DNA from: Methylobacter sp.
GTDB lineage: Bacteria > Pseudomonadota > Gammaproteobacteria > Methylococcales > Methylomonadaceae
Direction: 5' to 3'
DNA length: 37,818 bases
Assembly (NCBI GenBank): GCA_002928495.1
Contig: PERF01000009.1
Location: 1-37,818, forward strand
Shown here: positions 7,331 through 16,275 of the stretch, one piece after another
How the letters are laid out: each line of letters starts with the position of its first letter
Numbering within the stretch: position 1 is the first letter of the stretch
The notes under the pieces: model-generated
What the model was told of the DNA's origin: nothing
What the model saw: only the letters and a program-made list of their open reading frames with translations
The model's database searches: none
Position numbers and translations under genes: made by a program

Positions 7331-8619
7331 AAAAACTGCCGTTTGACCAGGCTATTCAGTTCTTACGGGACAAAATCAAGCTGCCGACATCGGGTTATAC
7401 CGATATTTTTAACGAGCAACATAGCCACGCCTTTGTTGTGGCCGGCGCGGCTAGCGACGCATTAGTAGAGGATTTCTACAATGCGATCATTCACGCCAAA
7501 ACAGCTGGCCAGGGGTATGACGACTTTCGAAAGTCGTTCGATAGTATCGTGGAAAAGCATGGCTGGGCACATAATGGAGCACCCGGTTGGCGTAGCAAGA
7601 TCATTTACGATACCAATATAAGGCAGGCCTATAATGCCGGTCGCTATCAACAGATGGAGGCCACGAAAGACCTGAATCCCTACTGGGAATATCATCACAC
7701 CAGTATTGAGCACCCGCGATTGCAACATAAGGCGTGGGATGGTTTGATATTGCCGGCTGATGATCCGTGGTGGAACACGCATCACCCTCAAAATGGCTGG
7801 AACTGCCGATGCAAAGTGTTTGCGTTGACGGAGTTTTCGGCGCGCAAAGCCTGGGAGGCCAAGGGCTTAACGGGGCCAGATACAGCACCGCCATTAGAGC
7901 TTGAAGAGCATGTCATCGGCAAAAACGGCAGCAATCCACGCACGGTAACCGTGCCAAAAGGGATTGATCCTGGCTTTGCATATAATCCAGGCAAAGCCTA
8001 TTTAGAGCCACACACCGTGCCGCCGCTGACGGGATTCGATGCCGTGCTCCAAGAGCGGAGCGCGCCCTGGCCCACAGGATTTACGCCACCGCCGCCACCG
8101 GCGCCAGTAAACATATCACCTAATATTTTACTGCCGGCGGACGCTAAGCCGGCGGTGGCTGTTGATGAGTTTTTGTCTGTGTTTGGTGCAACCGTCGAGC
8201 AAGGCGCCACCTTTGCCGATGCCGCAGGCTCAACAGTGGTGATCACAAAAGCGCTATTCGAGGACGGCAAGGGTAATTTTAAGTGGTTGGCCAAGCCCGA
8301 AAAGGCCGACCGATTACAATACGTTAATGTGCTGGCGTTAACGCTGCTCGAACCCGATGAAATATGGTGGAACTGGGAGGAAGACCGCGAGCATAGCGCT
8401 AACAATCCTGATCAGCCTAAAAAATGGCGCCTAAAGCGGCGTTATTTGCGGGCGTTTTCAATTGATGGCGTCGCCGAATATGTGATTTCAGTATTCGAGT
8501 GGGGCCGCGCGGGCTGGTCTGGCTCAACCGCGTTTGTTGCTGAGCCGTCTAATGCTAAACAGCGGTTAAAGTATTTCAACAAACAGCGGGTTGGACGGCT
8601 GGTCTACAAAAAAGATTGA
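7312..8619 (+). CDS. Mu gpF-like head morphogenesis protein fused to PBECR2-like nuclease domain
   Basis: The N-terminal ~200 residues are a phage Mu F (gp30) domain: YDTNIRQAYNAGRYQQ, a central YHHTSIEHPRLQH, and the typical WWNTHHPQNGWNCRCKV. A proline-rich linker (TPPPPPAPVN) leads to a C-terminal domain of about 150 residues with GSTVVITKALF, EIWWNWEED, FEWGRAGWSG and the closing YFNKQRVGRLVYKKD. That domain resembles PBECR2, one of the phage Barnase/EndoU/ColicinE5/RelE-like nuclease domains. MuF proteins assist head assembly and can enter the cell with DNA, so the fusion may deliver a nuclease. I prefer the TTG at 7312, which has GGGAG eight bases upstream; an ATG at 7279 in the same frame is the alternative and would add 11 residues. 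Confidence 0.85.
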   Translation: MPKQRLEKLPFDQAIQFLRDKIKLPTSGYTDIFNEQHSHAFVVAGAASDALVEDFYNAIIHAKTAGQGYDDFRKSFDSIVEKHGWAHNGAPGWRSKIIYDTNIRQAYNAGRYQQMEATKDLNPYWEYHHTSIEHPRLQHKAWDGLILPADDPWWNTHHPQNGWNCRCKVFALTEFSARKAWEAKGLTGPDTAPPLELEEHVIGKNGSNPRTVTVPKGIDPGFAYNPGKAYLEPHTVPPLTGFDAVLQERSAPWPTGFTPPPPPAPVNISPNILLPADAKPAVAVDEFLSVFGATVEQGATFADAAGSTVVITKALFEDGKGNFKWLAKPEKADRLQYVNVLALTLLEPDEIWWNWEEDREHSANNPDQPKKWRLKRRYLRAFSIDGVAEYVISVFEWGRAGWSGSTAFVAEPSNAKQRLKYFNKQRVGRLVYKKD

Positions 8620-8719
8620 CCGGCTGTGCTGCAAGCCGGCCTATGGTTTTGGTTGGGTCTGGCGTGCAGTCGCCCGGTCTCCTATCGCCATGACACTATT
8701 ATATAGGTAATTATCAATA
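8620..8719. other. Intergenic gap with small hairpin before gpG
   Basis: This is the only real gap in the plus-strand phage operon. It begins with a 6-bp stem (CCGGCT, 8620-8625, pairing with AGCCGG, 8634-8639) directly after the gpF stop. No clean T-tract follows, so it would be a weak terminator at most. The last 25 bases are AT-rich with TATTATATAG and could hold a -10 element for gpG. The gpG ribosome-binding site is poor. Confidence 0.3.
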
Positions 8720-9184
8720 ATGGAACTCGAAGTCCGTTTCGAAACTGGTCAATTGCAGCGCATCTTATTAGTTGCGCGAAACGAAATTGCTAATCCTGAG
8801 CGGATATTGCGGTCGTTGGGCGAAGAGTTGTTTAGAGTGAATACCAAGCGACATAACGCAGGCCTCGATCCAGATGGCAGGGCATGGGCTCCACTATCGC
8901 AAGTCACATTAAGCCAAGGTAAGCGTAAAGGTGGGCCACTAAAAAAGACGGGCCGCATGCTGGGAAGCTTCCACCCAGCCGTTGTTGGCGACACGCTGAT
9001 ACTGGGTTTTGACGAGCCAAGAATTCAAGGCAGATTACCCAGCATTCATAACGCTGGTACCGAGAAAACAGGCCGTCATCCAGGCATTCCGAAAAGAGCG
9101 TTGATTGGGTTTCCGCTGACCGATCAAGAGTTGATTAAAAATGTTACCAACGCCCACTTTAAACATATTTTAAACGGCATTTAA
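8720..9184 (+). CDS. Phage virion morphogenesis protein (Mu gpG-like)
   Basis: The 154-residue protein matches the phage virion morphogenesis family (Mu gpG, PF05069). It has an N-terminal helical part ending in LGEELFRVNTKRHN, then DPDGRAWAPLS, GPLKKTGRMLGSFHP and the C-terminal HNAGTEKTGRHPGIPKRALIGF. In Mu, gpG acts in head-tail completion. It is the normal next gene after gpF, but here the late operon ends: the protease/scaffold, major head and tail genes expected downstream are absent and AT-rich sequence follows. Confidence 0.88.
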   Translation: MELEVRFETGQLQRILLVARNEIANPERILRSLGEELFRVNTKRHNAGLDPDGRAWAPLSQVTLSQGKRKGGPLKKTGRMLGSFHPAVVGDTLILGFDEPRIQGRLPSIHNAGTEKTGRHPGIPKRALIGFPLTDQELIKNVTNAHFKHILNGI

Positions 9185-9386
9185 AAGCCGAATTAATCGC
9201 AAAAAAACGCAAATAATTACCATTTTGCTGGCCTATTTTTGGGGTTTATTCCGCATAAAATATCGTTTTTTATGCCAAAATCGTCCGGAATTCAAAATAT
9301 TTTATAAATCACCATAAATTTATCAAAATCAGTAATTTGAGGCTGTTTTTTATCTTTTAAACTGTCCTGTTTCTATTACTCCCCTA
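9185..9386. other. Prophage remnant to host junction
   Basis: About 200 AT-rich bases lie between gpG and the first recognisable codons of the VIT-domain gene. They include an 8-bp hairpin (GCATAAAA, 9253-9260, with TTTTATGC, 9268-9275, loop of seven) and a series of A- and T-runs. I find no gene here. Phage genes stop on one side and a host gene begins without its N-terminus on the other, so one edge of a deletion or rearrangement must fall in or near this stretch. I cannot find a phage end repeat or a target-site duplication. Confidence 0.5.
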
Positions 9387-11242
9387 CTCCCGCTAAAATC
9401 CAGCCGCGCTAAAGTGCGTATTAACGGCCCGATAGTGGAAGTGGTGGTCACCCAGCATTATCAAAACATGGGTTCGCGGCCAATCAATGCGCGTTATGTG
9501 TTTCCCGGATCGACGCAAGCGGCCGTGCACGGGTTGGTAATGCAAACCGGCGGGCGGCGGATTAGCGCAAAAATCAAGGAAAAAGCCGAAGCCAAGCAGA
9601 TTTTCGAGCAGGCCAAATCCGAGGGCAAACGTGCCGCCTTGCTTGAGCAGCAACGGCCGAATGTGTTCATGATGGATACGGCTAATATCATGCCCGGCGA
9701 CGACATTGAACTGGAGCTGACCTATAGTGAATTGCTGGTGCCCGAAGATGGAGTTTATCAGTTTGTTTATCCCACCGTAGTGGGGCCGCGTTACGGCAGT
9801 GACACGTTGCAAGTGGCGGCGGATGCGGCTTGGCTGGCCAACCCGTATGCGGTGGACGGGGCCGGCGGTCATAACCCGGCAGCGGTGGAAACGGCGGTTG
9901 AGGTCAGTTTGGACAGCCCGGTTGCGATCAAGGATTTTCAAGCCGTGCAACATAAAGTTCATGCCGACTGGCATAGCGCCAAATCCGCCGACATCCGCCT
10001 GGATGCCAGTGAAACCCAGGCCGGCAACCGGGATTTTATTCTACGTTTCCGCTTGCAGGACGACCGGATTCTGTCGGGCCTTATGACCTTCCGGCAAGGC
10101 GATGAAAATTACTTTCTGGCCACGGTGCAGCCGCCCCAACGGGTGGCACCCGCGACGGTACTGCGCCGTGAATATGTGTTCGTGGTCGATGTATCAGGTT
10201 CCATGGCAGGTTTTCCACTCGATACCAGCACGGCTTTGATGCACGAACTGCTGGCGGGGCTTAAACCGCATGAGACCTTTAATATCCTGTTTTTTGCCGG
10301 CGATGCCAGAGTTTTATCGCCTACGCCACTGCCCGCCACGCCGGAAAATATTCAGCGGGCGTTTGTCGGCATGCAGAATTACCAAGGCGGGGGCGGTACT
10401 GAACTGATTTCGGCGCTGGATGCTGCCTACGCCATGCCCAAAACGGAGGATATAGCCCGCAGTATTGTGGTGTTGACTGATGGCTACATCAATGCCGAGC
10501 GTGATGCTTTCGACCTGATCGCGCAGCATTTAAATTCAACCAACGTGTTTGCTTTCGGAATTGGTAGCTCGGTGAATCGGTATTTGATCGAATCCATGGC
10601 AAGAGCCGGTGCCGGGGAGCCGTTTGTGGTCACTTCGCAAGCCGAAGTCGCCGAAGTCAGCGCGCGGTTTCGTCGCTACGTGGAAGCGCCGCTTTTGTCG
10701 AATATCGGTTTACAAGGTGACGATGTGGAATTATACGACATGGAACCGGGCCAATTACCGTCGCTGCTGGCTGAACGACCGGTAGTGGTGTTCGGTAAAT
10801 ACCGTGGAGAAGGCGCCGCCGCCAAGGTGGTGTTAACCGGTATGGCTGCCGAAGGCGGTTATAAAGCCGAATTACCGCTGGCGGACGCCGAAACCGAAAA
10901 CCGCGCTGAATTATTGCCGGTACTGTGGGCGCGGCACAAATTGATGCGCTTGTCGGATTGGGCAGGTAACCAGGTCGATGCCAATAAAGCTGAGATTATT
11001 GCCTTGGCTCTAAAGTATTCATTGCTGAGCCGTTACACTTCTTTTGTGGCGGTCGATGAAGTGGTCGCCAACCCCGACGGCAATGCCAAAATGTGCAACA
11101 ACCGTTGCCATTGCCCAAAGGCGTATCGGAACTGGCAATCAGTAGCGCACAGCCCATGCCGGAACCGGATTTGATCGTGTTGGCCTTGGTACTCGCTTTG
11201 GCGGCCGCATGGCGCACGGTCAAGGAAAGCCGCCATGTTTAG
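9387..11242 (+). pseudogene. VIT/von Willebrand A protein with PEP-CTERM-like tail, truncated and frameshifted
   Basis: Family homology starts at LPLKSSRAKVRINGPI, inside the VIT domain (to about nt 9800), without the N-terminal signal or membrane region such proteins carry. A VWA domain follows with a MIDAS motif DVSGS (near nt 10188), a GGGGTE segment and the LTDGY aspartate. The open frame (GTG at 9414) ends at 11174 with an unrelated tail. Adding one base to the A-run at 11088-11091 opens a frame to 11242 that ends in PMPEPD, a hydrophobic stretch and RTVKESRHV, a PEP-CTERM-like sorting signal. The restored stop overlaps the exosortase start by eight bases. The protein was probably an exported surface protein processed by that enzyme. 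Truncation looks real; the frameshift could be a sequencing error. Confidence 0.8.
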
Positions 11243-11930
11243 GCCGCATAACACTCAGCACGCTTGGCTAATGCCGGATTGGCTGATGGTGATGGGCTTG
11301 GTGTTGCTTTGGAAACAAGCTTATAGCGCGGCTTCGGCCGCGCAATTGCAATGGCTGCTGTATCCGCTTGTGGTAATGCTGGAGCTGTTCAGTGATTTGG
11401 CTTTTGCCGACACCGGCTTTGGCGAATGGCTGGACAGTACGCACCAAGTCAGCATCGTTAAAGCCTGTGCGGGCGGTAATTTTTTGGCAATTGCCTGGCT
11501 CGGCTATTTGTGGCGCGGGCGCGGCCAAACATTAACCTGGCAGCGCTTATCCGCTGCACTCTTGCTGTCCTGGCTGACGGTAATCATCGCCAATACTTCG
11601 CGCATTCTTCTGTGTGTATACGGTCAGGATGCCCTGGCAAAAAGCACGGGTTTAACGGTGGCGCATAGCCACCAATTGATCGGAGTGATGGTGTATTTCG
11701 GGTGTTTATGGCTACAACTGTTACCCTCTACGAAAGCCGGCAACGGCAATGCGATTGCAGCGGCTACAGCGATATATCTAGGGGTGGCGTTAGTGATTCC
11801 GGTATTACGCGCCGGGATTTTGGGATTGCCACAGCCTAGCTGGAGCTATGCTTTGTGGGCGGCGGGAGCGCCTATGATGGCGATTGCAGCGGTAGGGTTT
11901 GTGTGCCGGCGGCAGGCTTGCCGAAGCTAA
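11235..11930 (+). CDS. Exosortase/archaeosortase family transpeptidase
   Basis: The 231-residue protein has about seven hydrophobic segments and the exosortase catalytic set: C78 in KACAGGNF, R123 in IANTSRILL and H146 in AHSHQLIG. Exosortases cleave PEP-CTERM-type C-terminal sorting signals at the inner membrane and pass the protein on, probably to a lipid or glycan. The gene overlaps the restored end of the VIT/VWA gene, which carries a PEP-like tail, so this is probably a dedicated one-enzyme, one-substrate pair like other small Xrt subfamilies. I cannot name the subfamily. The C-terminus ends in basic residues (CRRQACRS), suggesting a cytoplasmic end. Confidence 0.82.
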   Translation: MFRPHNTQHAWLMPDWLMVMGLVLLWKQAYSAASAAQLQWLLYPLVVMLELFSDLAFADTGFGEWLDSTHQVSIVKACAGGNFLAIAWLGYLWRGRGQTLTWQRLSAALLLSWLTVIIANTSRILLCVYGQDALAKSTGLTVAHSHQLIGVMVYFGCLWLQLLPSTKAGNGNAIAAATAIYLGVALVIPVLRAGILGLPQPSWSYALWAAGAPMMAIAAVGFVCRRQACRS

Positions 11931-12120
11931 ATGCTACCGTTGTTCCGGGCAGTATGGCTACGGTATTTGGTGTTTTACCAGTCCCGCACCGAATTAACCG
12001 TGCTGAGGATTTAACCGGTATTCAAGATAAGGAAAAAGTTGGTTTTAAGCTCATTAACCGTCTACGCGCAATCAATTGTAGGTAAGTTGCCGAGCTTAAA
12101 AGTTTGGATCATGTTTTCGA

Positions 12121-12303
12121 TTAGCTATACAAACCAAACCAGTCTATCGCTGATTTGCCGGCAGAGCTTTCGGCACTGCTAGCCACTAGGTCATCCAGAA
12201 TATATTCCAGACCATAAATATTATGGCCGTCGAATTCCTGGTATAGGGCGTCAAAATTAATTTCCTGATTGACGGCAGGTTTTGGAGATTGATTTTTAAA
12301 CAT
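12121..12303 (-). CDS. Small orphan protein, 60 aa
   Basis: The product starts MFKNQSPKPAVNQEINFDALYQEFDGHN and ends SAIDWFGLYS. The ATG at 12303 is chosen over an upstream in-frame codon because AAGGTGA lies eight bases before it. The protein is acidic, with no membrane segment, and a serine/alanine-rich stretch (ASSAESSAGKSA) precedes an aromatic C-terminus. I recognise no family. It lies alone between the exosortase and relA with over 300 bases of upstream sequence, so it probably has its own promoter or is read from relA. A leader-peptide or small-regulator role is possible but not shown. Confidence 0.55.
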   Translation of the reverse strand: MFKNQSPKPAVNQEINFDALYQEFDGHNIYGLEYILDDLVASSAESSAGKSAIDWFGLYS

Positions 12304-12616
12304 TGTACTGTCACCTTGTTGCAAATTTACTACGGCTTAAACGTACACCGGATCAAAAATCCGGTAATTCTTTATTTTGTTGGATTAAGTGTAGTCTCTG
12401 AATGCTGAATTTTTTCTGAATGAAAAAAAAATTTTAAACTTTATTCAAAAATTAGAAAATTCTCGTAAGGTTTTGAATTTCAGTCATTCGTCTACGGTGA
12501 TGACTATACCGTGTCAGGATGAAAAACCCTGTTAGTTAATGGTCGTTAGCGCGTGAAGTAGTTAACTTGCGTTTATGAAAAAGCGGGTTACCACAGACGC
12601 AACACTTTGGCGGCGG
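12304..12616. other. Non-coding gap between small protein gene and relA
   Basis: The stretch contains a 7-bp hairpin (ACCGGAT at 12347-12353 with ATCCGGT at 12359-12365, loop CAAAA) in what would be the 5' leader of the small gene. There is also a weaker inverted pair ACGGT/ACCGT (12494-12498 and 12508-12512). An A/T-dense block (about 12400-12470) could act as an UP element for a minus-strand promoter. I see no gene and no clear intrinsic terminator for relA. Confidence 0.35.
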
Positions 12617-14749
12617 TCAGGTTTTTCGCATGGCATCGGCAATATTAGGTATGCAACTGATTTTGCTGAGCACTTGACTTAGCTGGTCGGTGTTTTCCAC
12701 CAGCAGGGTCAAGTTTAAAGTGGCTGAAAAGTCCGGATGGGTGTCCAGGTTGGCACTGAGAATATGTACCCTGGATTGTGCCAAAACCTGGCTGACGTCG
12801 CTTAACACGTTGTGCGCGCTATTGGCGTTAATGATAACCGGAACCGAATAACTGGTTTTTTGCTCGCCCCAATTGACGGGAATCAACCGGTTTTGCTTCT
12901 CGGCACTCAACCGTAAAATATTTTTGCAGTGTTTCTGATGTACCGTGATGCCTTTTTTCATTGAGATATAACCGACAATGTCATCGCCCGGTACCGGCGT
13001 GCAACAACTGGCAAAGCTGGTGAGAACGTTGTCGATGCCGCTCACCGAAACCGCCGATTGGCTGATTTTGGGCCGTGTGGTTTTTAGCACAAGCAGTGGC
13101 TGGCTGTCTTGTTCCGGCAGTTTAAAAAAGCCGGTCAGCTGGCGGATATTTATATCGCTACGGCCGATGGCTTCGTATAACCTGTCGGCATCCGGCAGCT
13201 TGAAATGCCGGATCATTTCTGCCGTGTTCAGGGTTTTTATGCCCATGCGTTGGCATTCTTTGTCCAATATGGCTTTGCCGGCGGCAATATTTTGGGCTTG
13301 CTGGCGGTTTTTAAACCAGCTTTTAACCCGGCTGATGGCGCGCGATGATTTTAAGTAACCAAGGTTGGGGTCAATCCAGTTATGATTGGGTTCGGCGTCT
13401 TTAGCGGTTAGTATTTCCACTTGGTCGCCGGATTTTAAAGGGTAGGTCAAGGGCACGATGCGGCCATTAACTTTGGCGCCGCGGCAACGGTGGCCGATTT
13501 CCGAGTGGATGGCATAAGCAAAATCCAAAGGCGTGGCGCCTTTGATCAAGTCGATCAATTTGCCGGCCGGTGTCAGCACGTAAACACGGTCGTAAAACAA
13601 ATTGCTGGTGAAGTCCGCCATCAAGGCTTCATCGTTTTCGCGGTCAACCAGCATGCGGCGCAGTGCGGCGATACTTTTTTCAATGGCGGGATTCGGGTGG
13701 AGGCCTTCTTTATATGACCAGTGTGCCGCGACTCCCAGCTCGGCAAAATCGTGCATTTCGCGGGTGCGGATTTGCACTTCGATGCGGTTGCCGCCGGCAT
13801 CGACAATTACGGTATGCAGGGATTGATAGCCGTTAGCCTTGGGGTTGGCGATATAGTCGTCAAATTCCTTAGGAATATAACGCCACAGGCTGTGCACCAA
13901 ACCCAGCACGCCGTAGCAAGCAGGCAAACTGTCGACAATGACGCGCACGGCCAAAAGATCGTGCAGCTCTTCTATTTCCAGATTTTTCCGCTCCATCTTG
14001 CGCCAGATGCTGTAGATGTGCTTGGGGCGGCCGTTGACCTCGGCTGCAAAGCCTTCTATCGAAAGCGCTTCCTGTAATTGGCTGGCAAAGCCCTGAATAC
14101 ACTGCTCGCGCTGAACGCGGCTGTCAACCAGCAGCTTGGCAATATTTTGGTAGATTTCCGGCTCTTGAAAGCGGAATGCCAGATCTTCCAGTTCCCATTT
14201 CAGATGATGCACACCCAGGCGATTGGCGATAGGCGCGTAAATATCCAAGGTTTCCTGCGCGATAAAATGCCTGACTTCGCCCGCTTCTCGTCCCAGGTTA
14301 CGCAGGCGCTGCACGCGGTATGCCAACTTGATCAAAACCGCGCGTACGTCCTGCGTCATGGACAGTAGCATACGGCGCAGAATCTCGGCCTGATTGGGCT
14401 GATTCGCCATTTCCGGCGAATAGATAGCTAGTTTGTTAAGCCAGTTGACATCTTTAACCAAGTTGCCTACCGTTTCGCCGAAGTGCTGGGCGATATCGGG
14501 TTTATCGGCCAGCGTGTCCAGTCTGGGGTCGCTTAATATGGCAGCAAGAATGGTACTAAGATCAACATGAAAACCGGCCAGAATGATAGCTACTTGAACA
14601 CCGGTTGGGCGGAAATAATCCGGGTCTTCAGGAATTTTGGCAACGATACCTAGAGCGCGGCCAATATGGGCTTGATCCGTTTTGGAAAAGCCGTCAAGCA
14701 GGAGGGTATCGGTTGAGGTGTGATTTTTCATGAAAAGATTGTAAACCAT
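12617..14749 (-). CDS. relA: (p)ppGpp synthetase RelA
   Basis: The 710-residue protein has the full long-RSH layout: degenerate HD domain (about 45-190), synthetase (about 240-350, with GRPKHIYSIWRKM), TGS (about 387-448), a zinc-finger-like domain with SCCTPVPGDD and HQKHC (580-608), and a C-terminal ACT domain. The hydrolase motif is lost (SD at 73-74 and LD at 77-78 instead of HD and ED). The synthetase has EFDD (295-298), the acidic version typical of monofunctional RelA rather than the RxKD of SpoT. It should transfer pyrophosphate from ATP to GDP/GTP on stalled ribosomes. The start may be 14749 or the ATG at 14731; neither has a strong ribosome-binding site. The gene is divergent from the sugar operon. 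Confidence 0.93.
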   Translation of the reverse strand: MVYNLFMKNHTSTDTLLLDGFSKTDQAHIGRALGIVAKIPEDPDYFRPTGVQVAIILAGFHVDLSTILAAILSDPRLDTLADKPDIAQHFGETVGNLVKDVNWLNKLAIYSPEMANQPNQAEILRRMLLSMTQDVRAVLIKLAYRVQRLRNLGREAGEVRHFIAQETLDIYAPIANRLGVHHLKWELEDLAFRFQEPEIYQNIAKLLVDSRVQREQCIQGFASQLQEALSIEGFAAEVNGRPKHIYSIWRKMERKNLEIEELHDLLAVRVIVDSLPACYGVLGLVHSLWRYIPKEFDDYIANPKANGYQSLHTVIVDAGGNRIEVQIRTREMHDFAELGVAAHWSYKEGLHPNPAIEKSIAALRRMLVDRENDEALMADFTSNLFYDRVYVLTPAGKLIDLIKGATPLDFAYAIHSEIGHRCRGAKVNGRIVPLTYPLKSGDQVEILTAKDAEPNHNWIDPNLGYLKSSRAISRVKSWFKNRQQAQNIAAGKAILDKECQRMGIKTLNTAEMIRHFKLPDADRLYEAIGRSDINIRQLTGFFKLPEQDSQPLLVLKTTRPKISQSAVSVSGIDNVLTSFASCCTPVPGDDIVGYISMKKGITVHQKHCKNILRLSAEKQNRLIPVNWGEQKTSYSVPVIINANSAHNVLSDVSQVLAQSRVHILSANLDTHPDFSATLNLTLLVENTDQLSQVLSKISCIPNIADAMRKT

Positions 14750-14912
14750 TCGAAAAACTAAGCAATCATGGTAGCCTAAGCCGGATATGCAATAAAAAAT
14801 GCAGTGTTTTTTAAAACGAATGTCATAAAAAAAATACTGTTTTGATGCTAAGCTTTACCAATTTGGCGTTTGATCGTCTAATTCTTTCTTTTGTTCATTG
14901 AAATAAAAAATT
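14750..14912. promoter_or_regulatory. Divergent intergenic region relA/ugd
   Basis: This AT-rich 163-base stretch must hold the promoter of relA (leftward) and probably that of the ugd-rfb nucleotide-sugar operon (rightward). It includes A- and T-runs and a TGCA pair separated by eight bases (around 14788-14803). No convincing -35/-10 pair stands out, and ugd lacks a strong ribosome-binding site (the last bases are AAATAAAAAATT). Confidence 0.35.
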
Positions 14913-16231
14913 ATGAAAATAACGGTATTTGGAAGTGGATATGTTGGCTTGGTAACAGGCACTTGTTTGGCGGAAGTGGGTAACGAGGTGCTATGCATGG
15001 ATGTCGATCAAAGCAAGATCGATAAACTCAAACAAGGCATTATTCCTATTTATGAGCCGGGTTTGGAGGCTATGGTCAAAGAAAACTACGAAGCCGGCCG
15101 TTTAAAATTTACGACAGATGTCAAAGAAGCCGTGAGTTTCGGCTTGTTTCAGTTCATTGCCGTCGGTACGCCGCCCGATGAAGACGGCTCGGCCGATTTG
15201 CAATATGTGTTGGCAGTGGCTAACAGCATCGGAGAACACATGGAAGAATATAGGGTCGTGGTGGATAAATCCACTGTCCCTGTGGCACCGCCGATAAAGT
15301 TCGCGGCGTGCTTAAAGCGGCTTTGGATGCGCGCGGTAAAGATTTGGAATTTGATGTGGTGTCCAACCCCGAGTTTTTAAAAGAGGGCGCGGCACTGAAC
15401 GATTTCATGAAACCTGACCGGATTATTATCGGCACGGATAACCCTAGAACCACCGAATTGTTAAAAGCCTTGTATGCACCGTTCAACCGAAGCTACGAGC
15501 GGGTTATCGCCATGGATATCCGTTCCGCCGAGTTGACCAAATATGCCGCCAATGCCATGTTGGCTACAAAAATCAGCTTTATGAACGAATTGGCCAATTT
15601 GGCTGAGCGCCTGGGAGCCGATATTGAACAAGTTCGCCAAGGTATCGGTTCCGATAGCCGTATCGGCTACAGCTTTATTTATCCGGGCTGCGGCTATGGC
15701 GGCTCGTGCTTTCCCAAAGACGTCAAAGCCCTGGAGAGAACCGCCAGAGATGTGGGCTACCATGCCGAATTGTTAAACGCTGTTGAAAATGTCAATGACC
15801 GGCAAAAACACCGCTTGTTTGAAAAAATCAACCAACATTATCCGGAAGGTATCAGCGGTAAACGTTTTGCGTTATGGGGTCTGTCCTTCAAACCCAATAC
15901 CGACGATATGCGCGAGGCGCCCAGTCGTGTTGTGTTGGAAGCCTTGATTGAAGCCGGGGCAAGCGTATTGGCGTTTGATCCGGAAGCGGTGGAAGAATGC
16001 AAACGTATTTACGGAGAAAAAGCCGGTTTAAGCTACGCCGAATCACCCAAGGACGCTTTGAACGGCGTGGATGCTTTGGTGATTGTTACCGAATGGAAGC
16101 AATTCCGTAGCCCGGATTTTGACTATCTTGGTAAACAACTCAAAGACCAGGTCATTTTTGACGGACGTAACATGTACGAGCCTGAGATTGTCAGACGTAG
16201 CGGCCTGAATTATTACGCCATCGGGCGTTGA
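14913..16231 (+). pseudogene. ugd: UDP-glucose 6-dehydrogenase, single-base frameshift
   Basis: Two frames together make one normal-length Ugd of about 439 residues. The first gives the NAD-binding domain ([36 protein letters not shown]) up to STVPV. The second resumes at [11 protein letters not shown] and contains [11 protein letters not shown], the catalytic-cysteine motif [10 protein letters not shown] and the closing FDGRNMYEP. The break is at GTGGCACC (15284-15285), where one extra G would restore STVPVGTADK. Ugd oxidises UDP-glucose to UDP-glucuronate with NAD+. As sequenced the protein would be inactive, but a sequencing error is as likely as a true mutation. It heads the nucleotide-sugar operon. 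Confidence 0.88.
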
Positions 16232-16275
16232 GTTGGGCCGCTTGTACCGTTAAGTTTGTTTCCTGGTTTTGATAA

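Noticed and set aside
9393-9974. 193-residue minus-strand frame opposite the VIT domain
   Set aside because: The plus-strand frame matches the VIT family across the same bases; the antisense product is histidine/arginine-rich without any motif.
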